Assembly (NCBI GenBank): GCA_022072445.1
Contig: JAJVHV010000007.1
Coordinates: forward strand, 150,026-214,025
Source: Phycisphaerae bacterium
Lineage (GTDB): Bacteria > Planctomycetota > Phycisphaerae > UBA1845 > Fen-1342
Direction of reading: 5' to 3'
DNA: 64,000 nt
Shown here: piece by piece, positions 1 through 8,688 of the stretch
Layout: the number at the start of each line of letters is the position of its first letter
Position numbering within the stretch: the first letter of the stretch is position 1
The notes under the pieces: model-generated
Seen by the model: only the letters and a program-made list of their open reading frames with translations
Database searches by the model: none
What the model was told of the DNA's origin: nothing
Position numbers and translations under genes: made by a program

Positions 1-1
1 G

Positions 2-3000
2 AATCTACTCACTGTCATCACGTACGATTCGCCCGAAAATCCGCTGCGATTTGCGGAGCGCGTGTCGCACGTTAACTTCGGCGACGGGCGCAGCATCGAC
101 TATGAGTGGGAGGCCGGAGAGTTTCAGATCGATGAGAATATGCCACCCACGCCGAGTTTTGTGCCAGGTTCCGGCGGGCAAGCGCGGCGCGTGACAGTCA
201 CTGAGGAGATTGCGCCCTTCGGAATACCCGTTGCGGGCAAGTCGCGCCGATCCGCCATTGTACTTGATCGGGTAGGACGGATCGTTTGGCAACAGGAGTT
301 CGCGTGCACTGGTGAGGACACATTCACGCTGATGGATTCGCTTGTCCGCCGGTTCGACGAACTGCCGGTGGACGTTGACCCAAGCGAAACGGTGTATCAT
401 AACGACGGTACGGTCAGCACCGTGCAGCATGACCTCTGCCAGTGCGGCTCAGCAACGGTAACCGACAGAGCCGGCGCCAGCACGTCGAGCGAGTATGACG
501 CCATCGGCCGGCTCATCGCGCAGACGCAGTTCGACGGTCCACAGGGCAACATCGTCACCACCTACGCCTACGGCACCGCAAGCGGCCTGCGCAGCGTTAC
601 CGCCGTCACGACGGGCGGTTCCGACACCGTCCGCACACGGACAGAGTACGACCTGGCCGGGCGGGTTCGGTTTGTCCGGCAGGGTCCGGTCGGGGCCGAG
701 CTCGTCACCGAGTATCAGTACAGCCCCGGCGGCACGCTGGTCACTGTCATCGATCCCGGCGGCGCGACCAGCGTCACCGACCACTATCGCGATGGGCGCA
801 TCAAGAGCGTCACCGGCACCGGCGTGGTCGAGCAGCACTACGAGTATTCCGCCGCTTCCGGCGAGCAGACGACGACCGTCATCAGCGGGCCGACCAACGT
901 CGGCGCCGGCGAGCTGCGCTACGTCGCGACGACGACCGACATGGCGGGCCGGACGAAGCGCGTCGAGCGGCCGGGATTCTCGGCCGACCCGCAGTCGCCC
1001 GTCACGCTGCGCACCGAATACGAGTATTTCGGTCCCGAAGCGGGCAAGCCGCACGGAGCGCTGAAACGCGTCACGACATCCGCCGGCGGAACGCCGCTGA
1101 CCGCGCCCACGCTCTACGACTACGACGAGCTGGCGCGGGTGATCCGCAGCGGGCTGGACATCAACGGCGACGGCATGCTGAACCTGGCGGGCAGCGACCG
1201 GATCGTCGCGGGCGAGACGCAATTTGTGCAGTTGAACGGCATGTGGTGGACACAGACGACGCAATCGGTCTATCGCACCGCCGGCGCCGCCGACGTCACC
1301 AGCGTCGTCGCGCGCAGCGTCTTTCCGGCGTGGCTGCCCGAGACGCCGGCGGTGCACGGCTGGAGCGAGGCGGTCGACGCCAACGGCAACGTCGTGACGA
1401 CCAAGACTGTGATCGACGCGGCCCAGAAGCTCGTCACGACGACGACCGAATATCCGCACATCAGCGGCGACGACGTGAGCGTGTCGTACAACGGGCGGCT
1501 GGTGGAGACGAGCGGACACACAGGTATTGCAACGAGCTACGGTCACGACGGACTGGGGCGTGTCGACTCCATCACGGAGCCGCGAACCGGACTGGCGACC
1601 ACAAGGACACATGACGGCTATGGCCGCGTGGCAAGTATGACCGACCCGGCCGGTGTCGTGACGCAATTCACGTACTACGACCCGGCCGCCACTCCCGGCG
1701 CCGGCCGGCTGAAAGTCGTCGAAGTGCTGAACACACCGGCCGGCAGCGCCACGCGCTTCGAGTATGATCTTCTGGGTCATACGATAAGGACTTGGGGCGA
1801 TGTGCCGAACCCGGCGTGGGTCGAGTTTGACGCATACGGTCAGCCGTTCAAGCTGCACACGTTTCGTGCCGGAACGGGCTTCGAGGGGACGACCTGGCCT
1901 GGCGGCGTGGGTGACGGCGACGTCACGACTTGGGCAATCGACTCGGCCACCGGCCTGGCTCGCTCCAAGACGGATGCGCTGTCGCACGCCACCGCATTTC
2001 TGTTCACGCCGGACGGGCGTCTGTCCCGCCGCACCTGGGCACGGCTGGCGAACGGCGACCCGCTGACGACTGATTACGCGTACGATGCGGACTCGGGTCA
2101 ACTGACTGGCGTCGATTACTCGACGAACGCCAGCGCGGCCGATCTGAGCTTCATGTACTACCGCCACGGCGGGCTGTTCCAGGTGACGGACGCCGCCGGC
2201 ACGCGGCAGTTCGGCTACACCGACGCGCTCGATCTAAGCTACGAGCAGCTTCCGTCCTACTTGGGCGAAGCGACGCTGACGCGGCTGCGAGACGATTCGA
2301 ATGCGCCGGGGCGCTACACCGGCCTTTCGATCGATCCGGTCTATCTGTCGCGCTACGAGTACGAGGCTGCCACCGGCCGGCTGAGCCGCGTGACGGGTCC
2401 GGGCCTGCCCGAGACGGGGACGGTGTACGGCGCCTATTACACGTACGCCAGTGCTGTTACGGGTAGCGACCTGGTCAGCCGCATCGACTTCAAGAACGAC
2501 AACGTTTCGAAAGCGGCGACGATCCGGCAGTATGAGTTGGCGCTGAACATCATCGATACCATCGAGAACAAGTGGGACCCCGACGGCACGCCGGCCACCA
2601 TCTCGAAGTATGACTACGCCAGCGACATGCTCCGCCGCCGGAGTGGCGTGTCCAGCACGGGCTCGGCGTTTCCGAGCAATCAGAGTCTCGCATTGGAATA
2701 CGACACGCGCAACCAGCTGACGACGACTGACCGCACCGTTGGCTCCACGACGACAACCGATTGGCGGCAGTACGAGTACGACCCGATCGGCAGTTTCGAG
2801 CGATCACGAGCCAAGCCGAACGGCTGGACGAACTACTTCACGAGCGCGACCAATGCCTACGACCGGGCACAGGCGCTTGGTACTGGCCAGCCGAGCAATC
2901 CGGCGTATGGACTGTTCTTCGAGTATGACGCTGACGGCAACATGAGCACGTCGGCACTGGCGGGCGATCTGAACTGCGACGGGAACGTGGACAGTTTCGA

Positions 3001-4882
3001 CATCGACCCGTTCACGCTGGCGCTGAGCGACCCGCAGGCTTACGCGCAGCAGTATCCCAATTGCGACATTCTGCAGGCCGACATCAACGGCGACGGCAGC
3101 GTGAACGGCTTCGACGCCGACGCGTTCACGAACATGATGTACGGCAGCAGCGGCGACGGTCTGACGTTGCTGCACCGCGTGTACGTTTGGGATGGCGAGA
3201 ATCGCTTGATTCGCGTCGAGCCGGCGGCGCTGGCTGGCGGCGGTGCGCCGGTGGATGGCGACCGCAAGGTCGAGTTCGCGTACGATTATCTGAGCCGGCG
3301 GATCGAGAAGCGCGAGAGCGAGTGGGACGAGACGCTGAACGGCGGCGTCGGCGACTGGGTGACGGTGGCGGCGGCGCGATACGTGTATGACGGGTGGAAC
3401 GTGGTGCTGGAGCTGGACGCGCGCGATCTGACGGGTGCTGCGGGCGGCGGTCCGGACGGGTCGCCGGACAATGCGATCGTGCGCAAGTTTACCTGGGGGC
3501 TCGATCTGGCGGGATTGAACGGTGTGGCACAGCCGCCCTCGGCTGTGAACCTGCAATCCGCGGGCGGCGTGGGCGGTTTGCTGGCGGTCGAGCAACTTCC
3601 TTACACCGCGGGCGGCTCCGGCGGTGGTGGCGGTTCTCCGGTTCTGGCGGGCGACTACGTCTATCTGTATGACGGCAACGGCAACGTCGGCCAGCTCATC
3701 GACCTGACCGCCAGCGACGCGCCGACCGCAATCGTGGCGCGTTACGAGTACGACCCGTTCGGGAACCTGGTGGGCCCGGACGACGACGCCGACGGCACGG
3801 TGACCGCTGAAGAGGCCGGTGCGTACGCGACGATGAACTCGTATCGCTTCAGCACCAAGCCCTTCGACGCCGAGACGGGGCTGTACAGCTACATCTTCCG
3901 ATACTACAGCCCGCGGCTGGGGAGGTGGATGAATCGGGATCCGATTGGGGAATGGGACGGGGTGAATGTGTATGGGTTCGTGGGGAGTGATCCGACCAAC
4001 CTCGTCGACGCGCTTGGGCTTTTCGACGATTCGGTTGACGATTACATGAAGCGCATGATGCGCGCCGTGGATCGCGAGAACCAATCGGGCCTGTGCACGC
4101 AGGGCGACAACGTGGACGCGCTGAAGCGCCGCGGATGTGAGGAAATTCTGAGGTATACGCTTGGAGAGGGCTACGTGCCGGTCTTCGACGAAGGGCCGGA
4201 ACAGGATGCCGTCCTTGTGGGCGCCGAGGCGGTGCTGGTCGTCGATAGTGTTGCGACCGGCGTAGCGCTCGTTCGCTACGCGGTAGTAAAAGGCGGGCGG
4301 ATTGTCGCATGGCTGAGGCGACTCCCCAGTTGCAGTGAGCTTCCGGTCATTCGTGCCACGTGCTCGGGGTCGGAAGTTGTGGTCGAGGCGGGCACAGGGG
4401 CGGAGCGGTCGGTCACAGTGGTGGGGAGCGGTACGCGACCCGCGCGCGCCTTGTCCAAGCACTCTCCTCACGCAGGCGGGCCGGGGTCCTCGCTGTTGGA
4501 ACGCATTTCATCTGGAACCGATCCCTGTTGCGATGCACGCGGTCGTATCGTGCGCCGACTGAATGCTACTGAGCGTGGCCGACTTCGAACGGAGGCCCGG
4601 AAGCTGTGGGAACGATATAGCGGCAGTTCTGCGAGTACACGTGATCTCGACGTTCACCATCGTATTCCCCTTGAGTGGTCTCACCTGTTCCCGACGTTGG
4701 ATCCCAACCGGACGACGAATCTTGTCGGCATCCACTCGAGCCACCACCGCGCTAATGTCAACAATGCATGGCGAACGTGGAAAGCCGTGCTGGGCCGTGA
4801 TCCGTCCGCCGCCGAAGTTCTTGAGCAGGCGTGCCGGGTCGACAGGGAGCTTGGCAGCGCGTTCGTTACGTTTCCTCACTAG
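2..4882 (+). CDS. RHS/YD-repeat polymorphic toxin with HNH-like nuclease tip (5' partial)
   Basis: The reading frame is open to the left window edge, with RHS-like residues before the first internal GTG at 62, so the start lies outside. Most of the protein is YD repeats (YDxxGRxxxxT type), which in this family build a hollow shell around the toxin. A two-EF-hand dockerin-like module interrupts the shell at nt 2962-3141. A dispersed repeat translating as VAQPPSAV sits at about 3526-3550, before GGVGGLL. The conserved RHS core end (YYSPRLGRWMNRDPIGEW) lies at about 3902-3958. The last 280 residues are the variable tip. They contain DVHHRIPLEW (nt 4649-4678) and SSHHRAN, the spaced histidines expected of an HNH/EndoVII-like nuclease. 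The nuclease call is inferred from motifs. An immunity gene follows 10 bp downstream. Export route is not visible here. Confidence 0.93.
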   Translation, partial: NLLTVITYDSPENPLRFAERVSHVNFGDGRSIDYEWEAGEFQIDENMPPTPSFVPGSGGQARRVTVTEEIAPFGIPVAGKSRRSAIVLDRVGRIVWQQEFACTGEDTFTLMDSLVRRFDELPVDVDPSETVYHNDGTVSTVQHDLCQCGSATVTDRAGASTSSEYDAIGRLIAQTQFDGPQGNIVTTYAYGTASGLRSVTAVTTGGSDTVRTRTEYDLAGRVRFVRQGPVGAELVTEYQYSPGGTLVTVIDPGGATSVTDHYRDGRIKSVTGTGVVEQHYEYSAASGEQTTTVISGPTNVGAGELRYVATTTDMAGRTKRVERPGFSADPQSPVTLRTEYEYFGPEAGKPHGALKRVTTSAGGTPLTAPTLYDYDELARVIRSGLDINGDGMLNLAGSDRIVAGETQFVQLNGMWWTQTTQSVYRTAGAADVTSVVARSVFPAWLPETPAVHGWSEAVDANGNVVTTKTVIDAAQKLVTTTTEYPHISGDDVSVSYNGRLVETSGHTGIATSYGHDGLGRVDSITEPRTGLATTRTHDGYGRVASMTDPAGVVTQFTYYDPAATPGAGRLKVVEVLNTPAGSATRFEYDLLGHTIRTWGDVPNPAWVEFDAYGQPFKLHTFRAGTGFEGTTWPGGVGDGDVTTWAIDSATGLARSKTDALSHATAFLFTPDGRLSRRTWARLANGDPLTTDYAYDADSGQLTGVDYSTNASAADLSFMYYRHGGLFQVTDAAGTRQFGYTDALDLSYEQLPSYLGEATLTRLRDDSNAPGRYTGLSIDPVYLSRYEYEAATGRLSRVTGPGLPETGTVYGAYYTYASAVTGSDLVSRIDFKNDNVSKAATIRQYELALNIIDTIENKWDPDGTPATISKYDYASDMLRRRSGVSSTGSAFPSNQSLALEYDTRNQLTTTDRTVGSTTTTDWRQYEYDPIGSFERSRAKPNGWTNYFTSATNAYDRAQALGTGQPSNPAYGLFFEYDADGNMSTSALAGDLNCDGNVDSFDIDPFTLALSDPQAYAQQYPNCDILQADINGDGSVNGFDADAFTNMMYGSSGDGLTLLHRVYVWDGENRLIRVEPAALAGGGAPVDGDRKVEFAYDYLSRRIEKRESEWDETLNGGVGDWVTVAAARYVYDGWNVVLELDARDLTGAAGGGPDGSPDNAIVRKFTWGLDLAGLNGVAQPPSAVNLQSAGGVGGLLAVEQLPYTAGGSGGGGGSPVLAGDYVYLYDGNGNVGQLIDLTASDAPTAIVARYEYDPFGNLVGPDDDADGTVTAEEAGAYATMNSYRFSTKPFDAETGLYSYIFRYYSPRLGRWMNRDPIGEWDGVNVYGFVGSDPTNLVDALGLFDDSVDDYMKRMMRAVDRENQSGLCTQGDNVDALKRRGCEEILRYTLGEGYVPVFDEGPEQDAVLVGAEAVLVVDSVATGVALVRYAVVKGGRIVAWLRRLPSCSELPVIRATCSGSEVVVEAGTGAERSVTVVGSGTRPARALSKHSPHAGGPGSSLLERISSGTDPCCDARGRIVRRLNATERGRLRTEARKLWERYSGSSASTRDLDVHHRIPLEWSHLFPTLDPNRTTNLVGIHSSHHRANVNNAWRTWKAVLGRDPSAAEVLEQACRVDRELGSAFVTFPH

Positions 4883-4892
4883 GGAGTGCATT

Positions 4893-5444
4893 GTGGACAT
4901 GAACGATGTGCTGGATCTTGTTCACGCGTCTGTACGGATGCGACAGGGACGCCGATTGGGACGTCCTGCGACAACTGTGCAGCTGCAGGAATTCGCCAGC
5001 CGGACCGAGGTAGTGGTCCCCGAGGATATGTGCCGTTGGCTGAAGTTCTCGAATGGTGCACTGCTTGGTGCTGGCGGTGTGTACGGAATACGCCCGGGAC
5101 TCATCAGGAGTTCCCTTGACTTGGAAGCCATGTACGCAGACGTCCCAGTGTGGATGCAGCGCGGGTGGATCCCAATCGCCGGCGATGGATGCGGGTCATA
5201 CTACCTCATGCCGAGCCGGAATGACTTCGGGCCGGGCTATCCGGTCATTTTCTGCGATCACGTCGATGGACTGACTGCTCCCACTTACATCGTGGCATCT
5301 GATCTGTGGCATTTCATCGATTTCTACTTGCGCGAAGACCTTGGAGAGGAGAGGTGGCCCTTCGATCGGGACTTTGTCACGCAAAAAGACCCGCTCATCA
5401 CGGCGTTTCACGGGGTAGCACTGCCGTGGAAGGTAGACGCGTAG
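4893..5444 (+). CDS. SUKH (SMI1/KNR4-like) immunity protein
   Basis: Cytoplasmic immunity protein of 183 aa, expected to bind and block the nuclease tip of the preceding RHS protein. SUKH-family features visible are LKFSNGALLGAGGVYGI near the middle, WIPIAGDGCGSYYLM, and the aromatic C-terminal stretch IVASDLWHFIDFYL. SUKH proteins are the commonest partners of HNH-type toxins, which fits the neighbour. I chose GTG 4893 because AGGGAG (4881-4886) lies 6 nt upstream; ATG 4899 is the alternative. The reading frame stays open further upstream, but that part overlaps the toxin gene in another frame and is not credible. The next RHS cassette begins right after the stop. Confidence 0.85.
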   Translation: MDMNDVLDLVHASVRMRQGRRLGRPATTVQLQEFASRTEVVVPEDMCRWLKFSNGALLGAGGVYGIRPGLIRSSLDLEAMYADVPVWMQRGWIPIAGDGCGSYYLMPSRNDFGPGYPVIFCDHVDGLTAPTYIVASDLWHFIDFYLREDLGEERWPFDRDFVTQKDPLITAFHGVALPWKVDA

Positions 5445-5445
5445 C

Positions 5446-7563
5446 TTGAACGCGACGCGTGCCATCACGGGCGGGGCGACGTCGAGCTGGACTTACAGCT
5501 ACGATCCGGCCGGGAATCGCGTGCAGATGAGCGAGGACCAGGGCACGGCGCTGACGACCAGCTACCTGACCAACGGCCTCAACCAGTATCATTGGACGGA
5601 TCGCCCGGCGGCCGGGAGCAAGCCGCGCGTGCGGCAGAACCTGGATTATGATGGTGACGGCAACCTGATCGAGGCGTACGTGGTGGGCGACGTGAACTGC
5701 GACGGAGCGTTCGACTCCTTCGACACCGACGCGTTCGCGCTGGCGGTCAGCGACCCGCAGGAATACGCCGTGCAGTATCCGAACTGCGACATTCTGAACG
5801 CCGACATCGACGGCAACGGCAGCGTGAACGGCTTCGACACCGACGCGTTCACCGAGTTGCTGACCAGCGGCGGGAACTCGGGCGCGGTGTGGGAGGCGTA
5901 CGTCTGGGACGGCGAGAACCGGCTGAGCGAGGTGCGGCCGGGCTCGGCGTCGCCGCCGAGCGGCTCGAAGAAGACCACGTTTGCGTATGATTTCGTGGGA
6001 CGCCGGATTGGCAAGAAGGTCTATAACAGGACCGCCGGCGGCGTCTGGAGCCTGACGCAGGACCGGCAGTACGTCTACGACGGCTGGAATCTCTTGCTCG
6101 AGCTCGACGCCACGCAGAGCGGCTCGCCGGCGGTGCGGCAGCACACCTGGGGACTGGACCTGGCGGGTCAGAATATGGCCCAGTCGCCCTCGGCTGTGGG
6201 CGGCTCGGCGGGAGCCTCGCCCACCCAGGCGGCGTTGACCTCTGACGCGGCCGCCGGCCTGCACGCGGCGGGCGGGGTGGGCGGGTTGCTGGCGACGCAC
6301 GACGCGCCGGGCGGTCAGCCGACGCGCGACTTTGTGCACTTCTACGACGCGAACGGCAACGTCACGCAACTGATCGACCTCTCAAGCGGCGCCGCGGCGG
6401 CGAAGTACGAGTACGACGCCTTCGGCAACGAGCTCGTGCGGACGGGCACGTTCGCGGCCTCGAACCGCTTCCGCTTTTCCACCAAGTACACCGACGCCAA
6501 CACCGACTTCGCGGGCGAAGGCACTGACGGCCTGAGCTACTACGGCTACCGCTACTACAGCCCGCGGCTGGGCCGCTGGATGAGCCGCGATCCGATCGCA
6601 GAGTCCGGCGGGGTGAATGTGTATGGGTTTGCGCTCAACTTGCCGACGAATGCGATTGATACAAGAGGCGATCACCCGTTGGTCTATCTGATCGCGGCGG
6701 CCATTGCCGCGTTACTTCCAATGCAGGGTCACACTCAGGACGGCGTCATCGAGTACAACGCTGACGCCGCGCCCGGTGCAGGCCAACTGGCCGGCGTGGT
6801 TGCAGGCGGCGCCATTCTGCGAGGCGGCTACCTATTCGTTCGGTGCGGCGCGCGCATCAGCGCTATTCGAGCGGTGTTCACGATTGGATACGGCGCGGAC
6901 CTAACGACTACATCCGTGTATGATCTCGTCGCGCACGAGAACCTGCCGACGCGGACGAACGCCGGCTTCACAATCATGGTAGAGGCCGTGCTACCGGACA
7001 CATACGACGAATGCGCGGCCCCAATCGCATCGTTGCTCGAATTCGGCTGCGTTGTCGGCGCTGCCGTGTCGGGGGAATGCCGACCGCGCACGGGCGCTTG
7101 CGAGAAGACGTTCAAGTGCGACGTCGTGGGAGTCGCACTGGATGAACCGCCGGCACACTGGCGCCTCAATGAGCCGGCGCTCGAGCCCGGGGTCTTGCCT
7201 CCCGCTCCGTCGGGGCTGTACGAGGTTGGATTCGCCAGAGATCTGCGATCCAATCCGATCAAAGGCACGCAAGTCCACCATGTCCCGATGTCCCGGCAGG
7301 CGGAGTTGCTGGTCGGAGATTGGAATGCCGCCAACGCGGCAGGTCATGAGCCTGCCATGAGGCTCCCTTGCTGGGAGCACGAGGCAGTCAGCGCGGCTCA
7401 AGCCGCAAGGACCCGTGTACCGGCAAGCGCCCGCGAGTTGCTCGCCGACGAGATTCGTATTCTCCGCAACAGCACGAACGCGCCCAACGCGGCACTGAAG
7501 GAGTTGATTCTTTTGAACAAACAATCACACCGATGGGACTACTGGAACCCCGGCCGTCAATAG
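5446..7563 (+). CDS. Displaced RHS core cassette with VHH-motif toxin tip
   Basis: A 705-aa protein that starts in the middle of an RHS shell (SYDPAGNRVQMSEDQG) and has no N-terminal region, as in orphan rhs-CT cassettes parked behind a full rhs gene. TTG 5446 is the first possible start, two bases after the immunity stop; the cassette may be silent until recombined into the full gene. It contains a dockerin-like module (5686-5865), an inserted AQSPSAV-type repeat before GGVGGLL (6176-6290), and the core end RYYSPRLGRWMSRDPIAES. The tip (about residues 400-705) begins with a hydrophobic stretch and ends with a domain containing QVHHVPMSRQAE (V610-H611-H612). This resembles the xHH (GHH/LHH/AHH) HNH-superfamily toxins, but the exact family is not recognised. 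A candidate immunity gene follows 8 bp later. Confidence 0.8.
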   Translation: MNATRAITGGATSSWTYSYDPAGNRVQMSEDQGTALTTSYLTNGLNQYHWTDRPAAGSKPRVRQNLDYDGDGNLIEAYVVGDVNCDGAFDSFDTDAFALAVSDPQEYAVQYPNCDILNADIDGNGSVNGFDTDAFTELLTSGGNSGAVWEAYVWDGENRLSEVRPGSASPPSGSKKTTFAYDFVGRRIGKKVYNRTAGGVWSLTQDRQYVYDGWNLLLELDATQSGSPAVRQHTWGLDLAGQNMAQSPSAVGGSAGASPTQAALTSDAAAGLHAAGGVGGLLATHDAPGGQPTRDFVHFYDANGNVTQLIDLSSGAAAAKYEYDAFGNELVRTGTFAASNRFRFSTKYTDANTDFAGEGTDGLSYYGYRYYSPRLGRWMSRDPIAESGGVNVYGFALNLPTNAIDTRGDHPLVYLIAAAIAALLPMQGHTQDGVIEYNADAAPGAGQLAGVVAGGAILRGGYLFVRCGARISAIRAVFTIGYGADLTTTSVYDLVAHENLPTRTNAGFTIMVEAVLPDTYDECAAPIASLLEFGCVVGAAVSGECRPRTGACEKTFKCDVVGVALDEPPAHWRLNEPALEPGVLPPAPSGLYEVGFARDLRSNPIKGTQVHHVPMSRQAELLVGDWNAANAAGHEPAMRLPCWEHEAVSAAQAARTRVPASARELLADEIRILRNSTNAPNAALKELILLNKQSHRWDYWNPGRQ

Positions 7564-7571
7564 GAGACCCA

Positions 7572-8054
7572 ATGACCAGACCACCGCGGTTTGAGATAGA
7601 TGGTGACACACTACCTGTTGATCCGAAAGAGCGGCACGAAGCTCTCGTAAACGTGTTCGGCCAATACCTGTTCTGGGCGCGACACCAGACAATGCAGGCG
7701 ATACGCAGTCGAGGTGACTCATCTGAGGAGCGAAGCGCACTCGGCCAGCAATGTCGAACCGACTTCGATGAGATTGCGCAGCTCCGTCCTGAGGACCGTG
7801 AGCGAGCATATGCGATTGCCCAGCGTGCGATGGACATCTTTGCTAGGATGATGCTCACGATGATTTCTGGGCAGGGCTTTGACGACTCGCTCGGTCAGCA
7901 TCACGTTTTTCGGTATCGGCTCACCATGGAAATATGTGACTCACGCACGGGGGACGTCGTGCTCGAAGAGGTAATCAACCGGAATGGTGAGAAGTTCTTT
8001 CCTGAGTATTGGGGAAGATGGCTGAATCGTTTTCCGAAATGCACACCGGGTTAG
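7572..8054 (+). CDS. Putative immunity protein for the VHH-tip toxin
   Basis: A 160-aa soluble protein with no signal peptide or membrane segment, starting at ATG 7572 with AGGAGA at 7562-7567. It lies 8 bp after the toxin stop, the position of an immunity gene. The sequence is helical and charged, with an ERHEALVNVFGQYLFWARHQ stretch and a C-terminal FFPEYWGRWLNRFPK. I do not recognise the family. Function is inferred only from position, size and lack of a localisation signal. The frame is open upstream to 7368, but that part overlaps the toxin tip in another frame. Confidence 0.6.
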   Translation: MTRPPRFEIDGDTLPVDPKERHEALVNVFGQYLFWARHQTMQAIRSRGDSSEERSALGQQCRTDFDEIAQLRPEDRERAYAIAQRAMDIFARMMLTMISGQGFDDSLGQHHVFRYRLTMEICDSRTGDVVLEEVINRNGEKFFPEYWGRWLNRFPKCTPG

Positions 8055-8057
8055 TAG

Positions 8058-8132
8058 CGTAGGGTGTGTCCCCCGACGTACCACACGACACGCGTCCGAA
8101 GGTCCTGCGGTGCATCAGAGATGCACCCTACG
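8058..8132. repeat. 75-bp element with perfect 9-bp terminal inverted repeats
   Basis: The segment begins CGTAGGGTG and ends CACCCTACG, perfect inverted termini, with an internal GGTGCATCAGAGATGCACC palindrome near the right end. It sits exactly where the front half of a toxin domain should be, and its right end abuts the deaminase remnant. It looks like one of the short dispersed palindromic elements common in this genome. Mobility is not shown. Confidence 0.55.
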
Positions 8133-8284
8133 TAGCTGAAGCCACTCTGTATTTGAGCAAGTCCCCGTGCAGAGTGCGGCCGGGCTGCCACAATAACCTC
8201 CCGCGCATGCTGCCTCAAGGGTGCCGCCTGAGGGTATTCGGACCAGACGGCAAGGAGATAATCTACTATGGACTCCCAGATTAG
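8132..8284 (+). pseudogene. Remnant of SCP1.201/DddA-like deaminase toxin tip
   Basis: An open frame encodes AEATLYLSKSPC, then GCHNNLPRMLPQG, then CRLRVFGPDGK, and stops at 8284. This matches the end of SCP1.201-like deaminases, the family of the double-stranded DNA cytosine deaminase DddA: the strand before PCxxC, the zinc-binding cysteine pair, then LPxGxxLxVxxPDG. Here the cysteines are spaced PC-x5-GC. The upstream half, which should hold the catalytic HxE motif, is missing and replaced by the 75-bp inverted-repeat element. The toxin is therefore dead. An intact Imm1 gene follows. The family call rests on motif memory, not a search. Confidence 0.6.
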
Positions 8285-8349
8285 GAGCGCGCATGAACGG
8301 CGGCTGCTCTGTCGGCGTACGTGGTACACACGTTGAACGGTGCGGGACG

Positions 8350-8682
8350 ATGGAACAATTACGCAGTCTACTCCTGGACATTGAAAGGCGTGAACAGCGC
8401 CCGACACTGGTAAGCATTACTCACCTCGCTTCCCGTGCAGCGCTCGTGATCGGACTTGGACGCGGCGACAGTCTTCTCATCTACCAATCGTCGTCGGATC
8501 CACCGTACTTGTCCAGTCGTGGGAGTGAGACGTCACACGGGACGGTTGTCTACTACTATGATGACCAGTGGACCGAGATTACGAATGATCGACTAATTGA
8601 CCGGGAGGCAGCGTTTCGTGCTGTCGCCGTGTTCTTTAGCACGGGTACTCGCGATTCTCGTGTGACATGGGGGAGTGACTAA
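8350..8682 (+). CDS. Imm1-family immunity protein
   Basis: A 110-aa protein starting MEQLRSLLLDIERREQRP. Imm1 features are visible: GLGRGDSLLIYQSSSDPPYL in the first half, a YYYDDQWTEI strand, ITNDRLIDREAAFRAVAVFF, and a final STGTRDSRVTW. Imm1 proteins pair with deaminase toxins of actinobacterial and related polymorphic systems, which fits the deaminase scrap just upstream. ATG 8350 gives the length usual for the family; an in-frame ATG at 8293 would add 19 residues that look non-conserved. Because the cognate toxin is destroyed, this is an orphan immunity gene that would protect against kin carrying the intact tip. Its stop codon is in frame with the next RHS cassette. Confidence 0.8.
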   Translation: MEQLRSLLLDIERREQRPTLVSITHLASRAALVIGLGRGDSLLIYQSSSDPPYLSSRGSETSHGTVVYYYDDQWTEITNDRLIDREAAFRAVAVFFSTGTRDSRVTWGSD

Positions 8683-8688
8683 GCGGAT

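Noticed and set aside
449..4471. Long open frames on the minus strand opposite the first RHS gene (572 and 555 codons)
   Set aside because: They are antisense to a well-supported RHS protein in GC-rich DNA, have Arg/Ala/His-rich non-protein composition and no family signature.
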